Part shown: one piece after another, positions 54,207 through 64,000 of the stretch
Position numbering within the stretch: the first letter of the stretch is position 1
Layout: each line of letters opens with the position of its first letter
Origin: Archaeoglobus sp. UBA230
GTDB taxonomy: Archaea > Halobacteriota > Archaeoglobi > Archaeoglobales > Archaeoglobaceae
DNA length: 64,000 nt
Reading direction: 5' to 3'
Assembly: GCA_002507545.1 (NCBI GenBank)
Contig: DAVR01000029.1
Coordinates: forward strand, 1 to 64,000
Notes under the pieces: generated by a model
Seen by the model: only the letters and a program-made list of their open reading frames with translations
Database searches by the model: none
What the model was told of the DNA's origin: nothing
Position numbers and translations under genes: made by a program

Positions 54207-56105
54207 TTATGATATATTTTTTGTTGCAAATATGTAAGTTCCCCTGCTTTCGAAGACTTTTGTGAAACATCTTTCAAATTTTTCAGGTGATACGGAGAAA
54301 ATCCTCTTTTCCTCGTATCCAAAAAAAACATAGCTTATATTATACTTACTGACAATCTTTAACATCTCATCGCATGAACTGGTTGTGTAGAACTCTCTCA
54401 CATCATTCGCTCTTTCAGCTATTATCGGGTAATCTCTCCTCCATGCAAACTCGTGATTAGTCCACGCAATCACTGCAGGATTTCCAGTAAAGGCTGAAAC
54501 TCTGCCACCATATTTATAACCGCACAAGGCTCCATGGGTGCAACCTTCCTCTATTATAACCCCACTCTTCCCTTGAAGCCATTTTATCGCCTCATAATCT
54601 CCATCGAAGGTTTTCATAAAAGCCATGCCATCAAGTGTGCACTCTCTAAGGTTATACCTCACAGGCGTTGCCGCCATGGGATAAACGAGGCTAACTACAA
54701 GGACTAAAACGACTACATATTTCCTGACATCCCCAAATTCAAGCTTCGTTGCTGGGGCTATCATCAGCGAGAGCCAAGCTACGATGTAGAACTTAAATAC
54801 AGTGTTCAGTCGCGATTCAACAGCCACAAACTCTGGCAGGATGAAAGCCATAAGACCCGTGAGAACTATTGCTGAAGCAACATCCTTCTTGTAGATACCA
54901 TAGACCGACGATATCGCAAGAGGTGCCGTTAAAGCTAAAACCGGAGAGATAAAATAGAGCGGAATGGACAGGGGTAAAGAGTAAAGGGTGTATCTGTTCC
55001 CGGTGAAAAGGTAGGAGAAAAACAATGGTGTGAGGGCATACATCAGGAACTCAATGGCATTAGTCTTATCCTCAACAAGAAAAATCTTTGCTGCGGGAGT
55101 GTTCATGCTTGAGTAAAGCAAGATGACGAAGGGGATTGAAAGGATTAAGGCAATGACGATTTCTTTTTTCTTCAGTGATAGAGCCGCAAGAAGGCAAGCT
55201 AAAGCAGCTAAGGGATAATCCCACGAATTTGTGGCGAAAATAGCAAAGAGCGCTAAGGCGAGTGCAAGTGTTGTTCTTCTGCCATACTCTTTACCTTCAA
55301 CTTCCTCCCAGCTCCTGAGGATTAGAGAAATTATGAGGGTAAAAATGGGGATTGCGACAACGTGAGCATGCAGGTCAGCATGTATGAAGCTGAAATACGG
55401 AAACTCGTTAATTGTGTCGGCTATCACCCTCGTTGCGTTCCAATAATAACCACCATCAATGACCTTTCCCGCAAAAACTCTTCTAAGGAAATCTACGAAG
55501 GAGTAAGCGTTTCCAGAAAAGATTGAAAGAGCAATTCCACTTAATGCAACCTTCATCCCCTTCCTTCTCAAAATTCCGTAGATTATGACTGCAGTGTAGG
55601 CAGGTATTGCAGACATGGCAATGTTATAACCCACTTCTGGAGGAGAGAAGGACATCAGGGTTATGCAGGCTGAAATCACGTGGCCAAAGTAGTAGTAGAA
55701 GTCAAGCTTTCCGCCAGCAAAGAATGGATCATCCGGAGGGAAAGCTGAGGACTTCAACACTGCGTTCATGAAGGCTGAATCCATGAACTTCTCTGCATCT
55801 TGAATGTAGGGATTTAGGAAGCGAAGAAATATGAAGAAGGCAAAAACGAGAGCGAAAACAGTTTCAGTATTTTCAACCTTTACTTTGTCGGAATAGATCG
55901 TGTAAAGGGATACACCAATTGTGACTGCGAATACAATATAGAAGGAAATTTTAAAGGGAAACACAAATCCGATGGCAAAGGAGATAGCTGAGATTGTTAA
56001 AAGGGAAAGAAATCTCGCTTCACTGAACTTAAAAAACTTCAGAAATGGGATAGTTACAAGCAGAGAGGACAGGTAAAAGCAGAGGGCGTAGATCAGGGTG
56101 TACAA
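54207..56105 (-). CDS. DUF2298 (YYY-motif) polytopic membrane protein, probable glycosyltransferase-like
   Basis: 632 residues with more than ten membrane helices. The family tyrosine motif is F-Y-Y-Y-F-G-H (about 134-140), with D-P-F-F-A-G-G upstream and H-A-D-L-H-A-H in an extracytoplasmic loop. The fold resembles GT-C glycosyltransferases using polyprenyl-phosphate sugars, and the neighbour gene is a GT2 with a flippase-like domain. The TTG at 56105 follows GGAGGG and is separated by 2 nt from that gene's end. Confidence 0.82.
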   Translation of the reverse strand: MYTLIYALCFYLSSLLVTIPFLKFFKFSEARFLSLLTISAISFAIGFVFPFKISFYIVFAVTIGVSLYTIYSDKVKVENTETVFALVFAFFIFLRFLNPYIQDAEKFMDSAFMNAVLKSSAFPPDDPFFAGGKLDFYYYFGHVISACITLMSFSPPEVGYNIAMSAIPAYTAVIIYGILRRKGMKVALSGIALSIFSGNAYSFVDFLRRVFAGKVIDGGYYWNATRVIADTINEFPYFSFIHADLHAHVVAIPIFTLIISLILRSWEEVEGKEYGRRTTLALALALFAIFATNSWDYPLAALACLLAALSLKKKEIVIALILSIPFVILLYSSMNTPAAKIFLVEDKTNAIEFLMYALTPLFFSYLFTGNRYTLYSLPLSIPLYFISPVLALTAPLAISSVYGIYKKDVASAIVLTGLMAFILPEFVAVESRLNTVFKFYIVAWLSLMIAPATKLEFGDVRKYVVVLVLVVSLVYPMAATPVRYNLRECTLDGMAFMKTFDGDYEAIKWLQGKSGVIIEEGCTHGALCGYKYGGRVSAFTGNPAVIAWTNHEFAWRRDYPIIAERANDVREFYTTSSCDEMLKIVSKYNISYVFFGYEEKRIFSVSPEKFERCFTKVFESRGTYIFATKNIS

Positions 56106-56107
56106 TT

Positions 56108-57691
56108 CTATCCCTCCACCTCTCTGAGACTGAGATTAAGAGATGCAAGAGCCAGAATGCCAAGAACCATGGTTGAAACGTTCTTTACAGCGTGATCAAC
56201 CAGAGCAATTGTGAAGGCAGCTCCAGTGCTGTAGCCAGAGGAGAGAATTGCTGTGAGAGCTGCCTCATAAGTGCCAATCCCACCGGGCGTTATCGGCAAG
56301 GCCTTAACTATGTTCCCCAATGCAACCGCGAGGGCAACAAGGACGAAATCTGGATTACCGAAACTCAAAGCAATTATGTAGCACACGAAAATATCGGAAA
56401 ACCAGAGAAGGAGGGAGAGGGATACTACAACAATGCTCTCCTTTATCCCCATAGCCTTTCTGGCGTTTCTGAAAATTTTTCCAACAATATTTTCCATCCT
56501 TGAAAGAGCAAAGATTCCCGTAAATATCAAGACGGAGAAGAGGAGCGCGTAGACAGGCTCCCTAATTCCAGAACCGATGATCAATGCGGAAACCATGGCA
56601 ATTATAGCCACAGAAATGAGATCAAAAAACCTCTCGGCAGCAATACCCCCGATCGAAGATGAATAGGGAACATCCCTCCGCTTAAAAACGTACGCCCTTG
56701 CCATGTCTCCTATTCTGACAGGCGTGATAACATTCACAGTCTGACTTATGCTCACGGCAGCTGTTGAGAAGGCAGTACTGCGATTATACCCAAGCTTTGA
56801 TAAGATATACCTAAATCTGTAGCCTCTAAGGACGTAGGAGAGAGCGTATAAGGCTGAGGAAGCAACTATATAGTAGAGATTTATGGACAGCAAGCTTTGG
56901 TAAACGTTCTGCAATCCGGCTCTGTAGGCTATAAAAGTGAGGATCACAACTGCAATAACTGTCGTCAGAAACAAATACTTCCTGCTCCTCTTCCTCTCAT
57001 TGAGCCACATTCTGAGAACTTGAGAAAACATGTAGACCACATCTTTCCCAAAATCTACCTTCGTCTCCCCTCCATGTCTCCACTCAACCGGAATTTCCTT
57101 GACTTTGTAACCTCTCTTCTGAGCCAGAACCAAAACTTCGGTGTCCCAGAACCAGTGATTGTCCTTTACATACTTTGCAATCTCAAGAATCACCTGCTTC
57201 CTGAAAGCTTTGAAACCGCACTGATGATCGTGGATTTTTGAGCCGAGAAATAGGCGAACGAGAAAATTGTATCCACGAGAGGCAATTTCTCTTTTTGCTG
57301 GTCTGTCTGTCCTGCTCTCCTTCATCAGCCTTGATCCGGTTGCAATATCGTAGCCATCAACCACTATTGCATCAACAAGCTCCTTGAGGTGCTTCAAATC
57401 TGTGGCAAGATCAACGTCCATATAAACTACCACATCGCCTGTCGCCTTGTCAAAGGCGTTCATAAGGGCTCTTCCCCGCCCAAGTCTTTCATCTGAATGC
57501 AGATGGACTATTTTTGAGTTTTCAGAGGAAAGCTCAGCCGCTATTTTGTCTGTCCCATCCGTCGAACCGTCTTCGGCTATGATGATCTCATAGTCGTATC
57601 CAGTTTTCTCAGCAGCCTCTCGAACTTTTTCAACAGTCTCTCTTAACCTCTTTGCCTCGTTGTACGCTGGCAGAACGATGCTGATCTTCAT
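56108..57691 (-). CDS. Dolichyl-phosphate glycosyltransferase fused to a flippase-like membrane domain (AglD-like)
   Basis: 527 residues. A GT2 domain (residues about 1-235) has the D-x-D-type V-Y-M-D-V-D-L-A, P-A-Y-N-E and E-D-G-S-T-D-G; it is followed by a lysylphosphatidylglycerol-synthase/flippase-type membrane domain (about 245-520) with P-I-R-I-G-D-type and P-G-G-I-G-T-Y-E-A motifs. This architecture matches haloarchaeal AglD, which charges a dolichol with a sugar for glycoprotein assembly. First gene of the leftward group. Confidence 0.88.
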   Translation of the reverse strand: MKISIVLPAYNEAKRLRETVEKVREAAEKTGYDYEIIIAEDGSTDGTDKIAAELSSENSKIVHLHSDERLGRGRALMNAFDKATGDVVVYMDVDLATDLKHLKELVDAIVVDGYDIATGSRLMKESRTDRPAKREIASRGYNFLVRLFLGSKIHDHQCGFKAFRKQVILEIAKYVKDNHWFWDTEVLVLAQKRGYKVKEIPVEWRHGGETKVDFGKDVVYMFSQVLRMWLNERKRSRKYLFLTTVIAVVILTFIAYRAGLQNVYQSLLSINLYYIVASSALYALSYVLRGYRFRYILSKLGYNRSTAFSTAAVSISQTVNVITPVRIGDMARAYVFKRRDVPYSSSIGGIAAERFFDLISVAIIAMVSALIIGSGIREPVYALLFSVLIFTGIFALSRMENIVGKIFRNARKAMGIKESIVVVSLSLLLWFSDIFVCYIIALSFGNPDFVLVALAVALGNIVKALPITPGGIGTYEAALTAILSSGYSTGAAFTIALVDHAVKNVSTMVLGILALASLNLSLREVEG

Positions 57692-57728
57692 TACTCTAAG
57701 CTGAACTGGATGTAATATTTGCTTTTCC

Positions 57729-58502
57729 CTACAGATTGAATTCAGCGATTAAAGGTGTGTGATCTGACGGTTTTTCGGTAAGTCTTGGCTGGATGTCAAC
57801 ATAGCAATCTATGCATTTCTCAGCGAGAGGTGGAGAAGCATTGATTGCATCAACTCTCCAGCCTAAGCCCCTTTCTATAGCTCCCCTAACTCTGTAGTCG
57901 TAGAAAGTGTAAATTTTCTCTCCAGGATGGAATTTTCTTAGCAAGTCCACGAAACCCATATCCACTATTTTCTTGTAGGCTTTTCTTGCATCCTCATGAA
58001 AGCAGACGTGGTTTTTGAGCCTTTCAGGGCTGTGAACGTCTATTGGTTGAGAAGCAACATTCATATCCCCGCACCATGCAACATAATTCGTGAGATCAAC
58101 AGTTTTTTCAAAATAATTCTTGAGCCTTTTCAGCCATTCGAGCTTGTACTGATACTTGTCGCTATCAATTCTGAACCCCTGCGGAACGTAGGTGTTTATG
58201 ACATCAATACCAGCTATTTCGGCCCTTATAAGCCTGTCTTCGTCTCTCGGCTCACTGTCGAAGCCGAAGCTGACGTTTTTCGGTTCTTCAATTGACGCAA
58301 TGGCGACTCCATTCCTGCCCTTGCTCCCGCTGAAGACTACATGGTAACCGATACGGTGGAAATTTGACTCCGGAAACCTTCGATTTTCAACCTTCGTCTC
58401 CTGCATGCATAGCACGTCTGGCCTGTTCTTCTCAAGCCAGGGTATAACGATGTGCAGCCTGCTTCTTATCGAGTTCACGTTGAAGGTGGCTATTTTAAAC
58501 AT
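57729..58502 (-). CDS. xthA: Exodeoxyribonuclease III / AP endonuclease
   Basis: 257 residues. N-terminal T-F-N-V-N-S-I-R, L-C-M-Q-E-T-K with catalytic Glu, G-D-M-N-V-A (Asp/Asn pair) and S-D-H-T-P-L with the His. W-R-V-D-A-I near residue 215 replaces the usual W-R-I-D-Y. It cuts at abasic sites for base excision repair, in keeping with the uracil-DNA glycosylase gene nearby. Confidence 0.93.
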   Translation of the reverse strand: MFKIATFNVNSIRSRLHIVIPWLEKNRPDVLCMQETKVENRRFPESNFHRIGYHVVFSGSKGRNGVAIASIEEPKNVSFGFDSEPRDEDRLIRAEIAGIDVINTYVPQGFRIDSDKYQYKLEWLKRLKNYFEKTVDLTNYVAWCGDMNVASQPIDVHSPERLKNHVCFHEDARKAYKKIVDMGFVDLLRKFHPGEKIYTFYDYRVRGAIERGLGWRVDAINASPPLAEKCIDCYVDIQPRLTEKPSDHTPLIAEFNL

Positions 58503-58533
58503 GTCATTAGTTCTGGATACAAAATTAAATTAA

Positions 58534-59697
<1,164 letters not shown>

Positions 59698-59733
59698 GCA
59701 AACTATTTTAATTTCCATTTCAACTATTGGGCG

Positions 59734-60333
59734 ATGGAGACAATTGAGGAGATAACCGAAGAGATTTTGAACTGCAGGAAATGCGATTTACACAAAACGA
59801 AGACGAATTACGTTCCCGGTGTAGGCAACGAGAATGCAGAGGTCGTATTTGTGGGAGAGGCTCCGGGGAGAGAAGAAGATTTGAAAGGCGAACCTTTTGT
59901 CGGTGCTGCAGGAAAATTGCTCACAGAAATGCTCTCAAAGATTGGTTTGAGAAGAGAAGACGTTTTCATCTGCAATGTTCTCAAATGCAGACCTCCCAAC
60001 AACCGTGATCCCCTGCTTGAAGAGATTGAAACTTGTGGAGAGTACTTAAAGAGGCAGCTTGACGCAATAAAGCCAAACATTATCGTCTGTCTCGGCAGAT
60101 TTGCTGCTCAGTTTATCTTTGATCATTTCTGCCTTGATTTCACCTCCATATCAAGGGTTAAGGGGAAAGTGTTTGAGGTTGAGAAATGGAATAAAAAAGT
60201 CAAAATCATACCAATTTACCACCCTGCAGCAATCCTCTACCGTCCTCAGTTGAGAGAAGAATACGAGCAGCAGTTCAGAAAGATTAGCGAGTTACTGAAC
60301 AGGAAACAGCCAACTCTGTTTGATTATCTATGA
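59734..60333 (+). CDS. udg: Family 4 uracil-DNA glycosylase (Fe-S)
   Basis: 199 residues. Four likely cluster ligands: C14, C17 (C-R-K-C), and two cysteines farther on (C-N-V-L-K-C region and E-T-C). G-E-A-P-G-R-E-E-D and H-P-A-A-I are the family active-site motifs. It excises uracil from DNA, a heat-driven damage. The last eight residues Q-P-T-L-F-D-Y-L read like a PIP box for binding the PCNA clamp. Its stop overlaps the next gene's ATG by 4 nt. Confidence 0.93.
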   Translation: METIEEITEEILNCRKCDLHKTKTNYVPGVGNENAEVVFVGEAPGREEDLKGEPFVGAAGKLLTEMLSKIGLRREDVFICNVLKCRPPNNRDPLLEEIETCGEYLKRQLDAIKPNIIVCLGRFAAQFIFDHFCLDFTSISRVKGKVFEVEKWNKKVKIIPIYHPAAILYRPQLREEYEQQFRKISELLNRKQPTLFDYL

Positions 60334-61208
60334 TCGAAAAAGCAGCGTATTCCACAGCTATTTTTCTGCTAAAAACCCTTCCAATTGTTGTCATTGCAAT
60401 ATATCTCGTTTCCTATTCAATAAGAAAGGGATACATGGAAAGATTTGCCAAATTACTTCATCCCATGCTGAAAAAGTTTGGTGTGAGTGAAATAGCTTCT
60501 GCAAGTGTTGCAGCGTGCTTTATCAGCCCAACCGCGAGCTACTCTATACTTTCTCAGGCATGGAGAGAGGGAAGAGTTGACAAAGGAGAAGTAATCGCGA
60601 TATCCTTCCTCAACTCTTTTCCCAGCGTATTCAGCCACCTCTACACCTACTTCATCCCTTTCGTTATACCAGTCCTCGGATTTGCCGGGATTGTTTACAC
60701 CGCAATTCGTTTTGCGTCAGCCATTATAAAGTCGGCGTTCGGTCTGATTCTCTCAAGAAGGTGGAGAAATGGAGAGATAAAGGCTGATTTAGATATCAAG
60801 CCAATCTCTCCACAGGAAAACATAATTAGGATTGCCGTCATTATGGCGGTATCATACTTTGCCGTCTCAGTGGCGAGCGAGTATGGCTTGTTCGACTTAT
60901 TGGCCGAAAGTCTGACTTTTGTGCCCTTGAATCCGAGCGTAATCACAATTGCCGGAGTTGAGTTCTTCAATATCAGGGCTGCAGTTGTTCTTGCGGCAGG
61001 ATTTATTGATGGAGGATTGCACTGGAGATGGGCAGTCGTAGGCCTTATACTTGGCAACGTCGTTAGTTTTTCAACGAGGGCTGTTAAGCACTCACTACCG
61101 ATGCATGTAGCCATGTTCGGGAAGTTTGGTGTAAAAATTGTGCTACTTAATTCCATCGCAACCCTGCTTCTTGATATTATTTTTCTCGCAATATTATTAA
61201 TTGTGTAG
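60330..61208 (+). CDS. Nucleoside-recognition (Gate) domain membrane protein
   Basis: 292 residues, with eight or so hydrophobic segments. The Gate domain is recognised from A-C-F-I-S-P-T-A-S-Y-S-I-L and the second copy near the C-terminus (R-A-A-V-V-L-A-A-G-F). The family covers nucleoside and divalent-metal transport-related proteins; role unknown here. It overlaps the udg stop. Confidence 0.78.
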   Translation: MIEKAAYSTAIFLLKTLPIVVIAIYLVSYSIRKGYMERFAKLLHPMLKKFGVSEIASASVAACFISPTASYSILSQAWREGRVDKGEVIAISFLNSFPSVFSHLYTYFIPFVIPVLGFAGIVYTAIRFASAIIKSAFGLILSRRWRNGEIKADLDIKPISPQENIIRIAVIMAVSYFAVSVASEYGLFDLLAESLTFVPLNPSVITIAGVEFFNIRAAVVLAAGFIDGGLHWRWAVVGLILGNVVSFSTRAVKHSLPMHVAMFGKFGVKIVLLNSIATLLLDIIFLAILLIV

Positions 61209-61295
61209 TCATTCATGGTAATAATTACAATTTATCACAATATATAACGAAAAATTAAAAAAATGATTGTTAATTGTATGTTTTGGTGATAGAGT

Positions 61296-62513
61296 ATGCA
61301 GTTTGATTTCAGTCAGGAACACAGGTTGTTTAGAGATAGCTTGAGAGAGTTTCTGGCAAAGGAGATAGAGCCGATTGTAGATGAGAAGGAGAAGAAGGGG
61401 CCATTGACAAAGGAGGAAGTATTGGACCTTTACGCCAAATTCAGAAAACTCGGAATAGGCTATGATCCGGAAAGCCTTTCAGTATACTTTGAAGACCCGT
61501 TTTACTACGGAATAGCAAGTGAGGAGATAAGCAGGGTTTGGGCAAGCCTGAATGTTGTCCTTGGAATGTCCTTCCCAGTTGTTTTTGTAAACCTTGCCTC
61601 AGAGCAAACGAAAGAAGTGATGATGCCGAAGCTGGAGAAAAATCAGCTGATAGGATGCTTAGCAGCTACCGAGCCTGAAGCAGGGAGTGATACAACTACA
61701 ATGAAAACAACGGCGGAGCTTGACGGGGATGAGTGGGTTCTGAATGGGACAAAGACATGGATTAGCAACGCCACAATCGCTGATATTGCATTAGTGGTGG
61801 CAACGAACAAGGAAACGGGAATGCAGGACATGTTTCTCGTTGATAGGGTCAACTCTCCCTTCGAGACGAGTGAGCTTCACAAAATCGGCTGGAGAGCATC
61901 ACCAACAGGTGAGATATATCTCAAGAACTGCAGGGTGCCGAAGGAGAACGCTCTGAGTCACATGATACAGAAAGCCTTGAGTAAGGGAGAACTGACCGAG
62001 GCGTTGCCAATTCACAGTGGAATCACTAAGCTCTACGCCTACATGTCACCTCTGAGTGCTGTGTTCTGCATGATGAGGTCGGGGATGGCATTGATGGCTA
62101 CCGGAATCTCACAAGCAGCTCTTGATGCCTCTATTGCCTATGCAAAGCAGAGAAAAGCCTTTGGAAAGCCAATTGGAAAATTCCAGCTCATCCAAGATAT
62201 GCTCTATAAGATGGTAGCAATTACCGAATCATCAAGGCTACTGGGATACAAGGCTCTCTACTTAGTCAGCAAGGGAGACCCTCAGGCGAGGTTGATGTCG
62301 TCCTTAGCCAAGGGTTACGCATGTGAGGGATGTGTAAAGGTCACATACTACGGTATTCAGATACATGGCGGTCTTGGACTCAGCGATGAATATCCGCTGG
62401 AGAGATACTTCAGAGATGCGAGAGTTATGACAATCCCCGACGGGACGACGGAGATTCAGAAGCTCATAGTCGGCAGAGAGTTACTTGGAAAAGGATTCTC
62501 GGCATATTCCTGA
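61296..62513 (+). CDS. Acyl-CoA dehydrogenase
   Basis: 405 residues. A-A-T-E-P-E-A-G-S-D-T-T (about 128-139) binds FAD and substrate, W-I-S-N-A is present, and the C-terminal Q-I-H-G-G-L-G-L-S-D-E-Y-P-L-E-R-Y-F-R-D is conserved. Catalyses the first dehydrogenation in beta-oxidation. Probably cotranscribed with the acyl-CoA synthetase that begins 3 nt after its stop. Confidence 0.93.
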   Translation: MQFDFSQEHRLFRDSLREFLAKEIEPIVDEKEKKGPLTKEEVLDLYAKFRKLGIGYDPESLSVYFEDPFYYGIASEEISRVWASLNVVLGMSFPVVFVNLASEQTKEVMMPKLEKNQLIGCLAATEPEAGSDTTTMKTTAELDGDEWVLNGTKTWISNATIADIALVVATNKETGMQDMFLVDRVNSPFETSELHKIGWRASPTGEIYLKNCRVPKENALSHMIQKALSKGELTEALPIHSGITKLYAYMSPLSAVFCMMRSGMALMATGISQAALDASIAYAKQRKAFGKPIGKFQLIQDMLYKMVAITESSRLLGYKALYLVSKGDPQARLMSSLAKGYACEGCVKVTYYGIQIHGGLGLSDEYPLERYFRDARVMTIPDGTTEIQKLIVGRELLGKGFSAYS

Positions 62514-62515
62514 CC

Positions 62516-64000
62516 ATGAAGCCCTGGTTTAAAGCCTACCAGATACTTGGTCTCAGGGAGTCCCTTGAGCCTTACCCGGAGGTCCCCCTATATCATTTTC
62601 TTGAGGAATCTGCGAGAAACTTTCCCAATTCAACGGCAGTTACATACCTCGAAAAGAAGATGACCTACTCAGAGATGCTTGATGCTGTCAACAGACTGGC
62701 AAATGGCTTCTCAGAGCATCTAAGCAAGGGGGACAGAGTTCTGATAACCCTCAGGAACTGCCCTCAGCTTCTCATCGCCGAGCTTGCAGCGCTAAAGTGT
62801 GGAGCTTCAGCCGTGCTCGTAAGTCCACTCCAGCCGGAAAAGGAGCTGAAGGATATAGCTGAGAAAACAGATCCAAAAATTGTAGTGGGAGAAAAGAACT
62901 TTTCTGAATCTGGAATTTTTGTTGAAACCAAGCCATCTAATTTTATGGAGAGTGATGACTTCTGGAACTTGATCTCATCAAGCCAACCTGATCCACCTGA
63001 TATAGAAATAAATCCAAAAGAGGATGTTGCAGTTATTCTATTCACCGGTGGAGTTACAGGCGTGCCAAAGGGGGTTATGCTCACCCACTACAATCTGACA
63101 ACCAATGTTCTTCAGGTTTTGCCATGGCTTCTTGGTGGTGCAGCTGAGGCTGTCAGGGGTTCTGGCTCGGTTCTACTTGCATCTCCAATCTTCCACTCCT
63201 ATGGACACTGGGGTATGCATGTGGGAATTTACTGGGCATTCAACCTGCTGATAGTCTCTGATCCGAGAAACTACGATGAAATACTTGATTACATGAAGAA
63301 ATACAGTCCATGGGTTACTGTTGGTGTTCCGGGGCAGTATATGAAGCTCATACAGAGGGAAATCGAAGGGCTCTGGACCATAAGTGTGTCAGGTTCGGCA
63401 CCCCTGCCAAAGAGGACTGCAAAGGAGTATGAGAAAAAGGCTGGCATTCCAATAGTTGAAGGCTACGGCTTGACAGAAACTTCTCCAGTTACGCACATCA
63501 ACATCGCAAGTATTGCAAGATTTCTTGGCTTGGACGCTCCAGACAAGACAGGCTCAATAGGTGTGCCAGTCCCAGATACCGATGTTAGGGTCGTAAGAGA
63601 GGATGGTAGCGAGGCAGAAGTGGGAGAGGAGGGAGAGCTGCAGATAAAAGGTCCCCAGGTCATGAAGGGATACTGGAACGCTGAAAATCCCTTCATTGAC
63701 GGCTGGTTGCCAACGGGTGATATAGCCTACATGGACGAAGACGGGTTCTTCTACATCGTTGATAGAGTTAAGGACATGATAAACGTCTCTGGATACAAGG
63801 TGTATTCGAGGGTTGTTGAGGAAGTTCTGCACCAGCATCCTGCTGTTGAACTGGCTGCTGTCGTGGGAATTCCAGATAAGGAAAAAGAGGGATCAGAAAG
63901 GGTCAAGGCCTTTGTAAAGCTCTTTGATGGAGCGTCAGCAACGCCCGAAGAAATAAGGGAGTTCTGCAGGGAAAGACTTCCTCCTTACGCCGTTCCTGTT
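62516..64000 (+). CDS. Acyl-CoA synthetase (AMP-binding), 3' end cut by the window edge
   Basis: 495 codons to the window edge, open throughout. F-T-G-G-V-T-G-V-P-K-G, G-Y-G-L-T-E-T-S-P-V, G-D-I-A-Y-M-D-E-D-G and the start of the C-terminal lid are present; the last lysine motif would lie beyond the edge. The second ligase of this window, linked to acyl-CoA dehydrogenase, so probably for fatty-acid degradation. ATG 62516 is 2 nt after the previous stop. Confidence 0.9.
   Translation, partial: MKPWFKAYQILGLRESLEPYPEVPLYHFLEESARNFPNSTAVTYLEKKMTYSEMLDAVNRLANGFSEHLSKGDRVLITLRNCPQLLIAELAALKCGASAVLVSPLQPEKELKDIAEKTDPKIVVGEKNFSESGIFVETKPSNFMESDDFWNLISSSQPDPPDIEINPKEDVAVILFTGGVTGVPKGVMLTHYNLTTNVLQVLPWLLGGAAEAVRGSGSVLLASPIFHSYGHWGMHVGIYWAFNLLIVSDPRNYDEILDYMKKYSPWVTVGVPGQYMKLIQREIEGLWTISVSGSAPLPKRTAKEYEKKAGIPIVEGYGLTETSPVTHINIASIARFLGLDAPDKTGSIGVPVPDTDVRVVREDGSEAEVGEEGELQIKGPQVMKGYWNAENPFIDGWLPTGDIAYMDEDGFFYIVDRVKDMINVSGYKVYSRVVEEVLHQHPAVELAAVVGIPDKEKEGSERVKAFVKLFDGASATPEEIREFCRERLPPYAVPV

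Overview
The window looks like chromosomal DNA from a hyperthermophilic euryarchaeon of the order Archaeoglobales, close to Archaeoglobus fulgidus. The evidence is an A-type ATP synthase operon, an archaeal LonB protease with the Ser509/Lys552 dyad numbering, an Sm2-type Sm protein, archaeosine genes (tgtA-arcS), a Sep-tRNA:Cys-tRNA synthase with Cys39/Cys42/Lys209/Cys247, the archaeal mevalonate-to-GGPP genes, aIF1A and aIF2-gamma, and fatty-acid-oxidation genes next to an anaerobe-type cobalamin pathway. Genes are densely packed, often with ATGA-type overlaps, and many start with GTG or TTG behind a clear GGAGGTG ribosome binding site. I saw no rRNA, tRNA, intact insertion sequence or CRISPR array.

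Region by region. 1-6182: A1Ao ATP synthase operon (end of one proteolipid gene, a small membrane ORF, a second proteolipid gene, then E, C, F, A, B, D). 6183-10446: a decayed accessory patch holding a multiply frameshifted CPA2-type cation/proton antiporter pseudogene, a secreted beta-rich protein gene broken at an A-tract and a G7 tract, a fragment with a G9 tract, small membrane ORFs and about 770 bp without an intact gene. 10447-19425: anaerobic cobalamin locus. A leftward operon (cbiL, F, G, a cbiH-cbiC fusion, D, E, X and dph6) diverges from a rightward cobalt-transport operon (cbiM, N, Q, O) ending in cbiT. 19426-20162: transposase debris. 20163-26370: acyl-CoA synthetase, purA, a nitrilase, a geranylgeranyl-reductase-type flavoprotein and a radical SAM gene.

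26393-34311: information-processing and housekeeping genes: tyrS-aIF1A-DUF1152, RPA with its partner protein, Sua5-type threonylcarbamoyl-AMP synthase, an alpha/beta hydrolase, a zinc-ribbon/pseudokinase-like pair and an HDAC-family amidohydrolase. 34343-37910: isoprenoid operon (mevalonate kinase, isopentenyl phosphate kinase, type 2 IPP isomerase, prenyl diphosphate synthase). 37960-42364: PRC-barrel and DUF1614 proteins, a sugar epimerase, an Sm protein with a Cys-rich winged-helix protein, and LonB. 42365-46145: a ribbon-helix-helix protein divergent from acs-satP (acetate uptake and activation), then a pilin-like protein. 46231-46450 is a broken winged-helix regulator. 46550-53046: aIF2-gamma and a PIN protein, prs-hisG, tgtA-arcS. 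53047-57691: a leftward glycosyltransferase/flippase-like gene, DUF2298 membrane protein, Lrp-type regulator and two small unknown genes. 57729-64000: AP endonuclease, SepCysS, family-4 uracil-DNA glycosylase, a Gate-domain membrane protein, acyl-CoA dehydrogenase and a second acyl-CoA synthetase that runs off the end.

The most unusual observations are a probable CTG start codon for aIF1A (itself a start-selection factor), two proteolipid genes with an identical 3' end flanking an unknown membrane ORF, the CbiH-CbiC fusion, homopolymer-disrupted secreted genes, and a protein-kinase-like protein that appears to have lost its catalytic residues.
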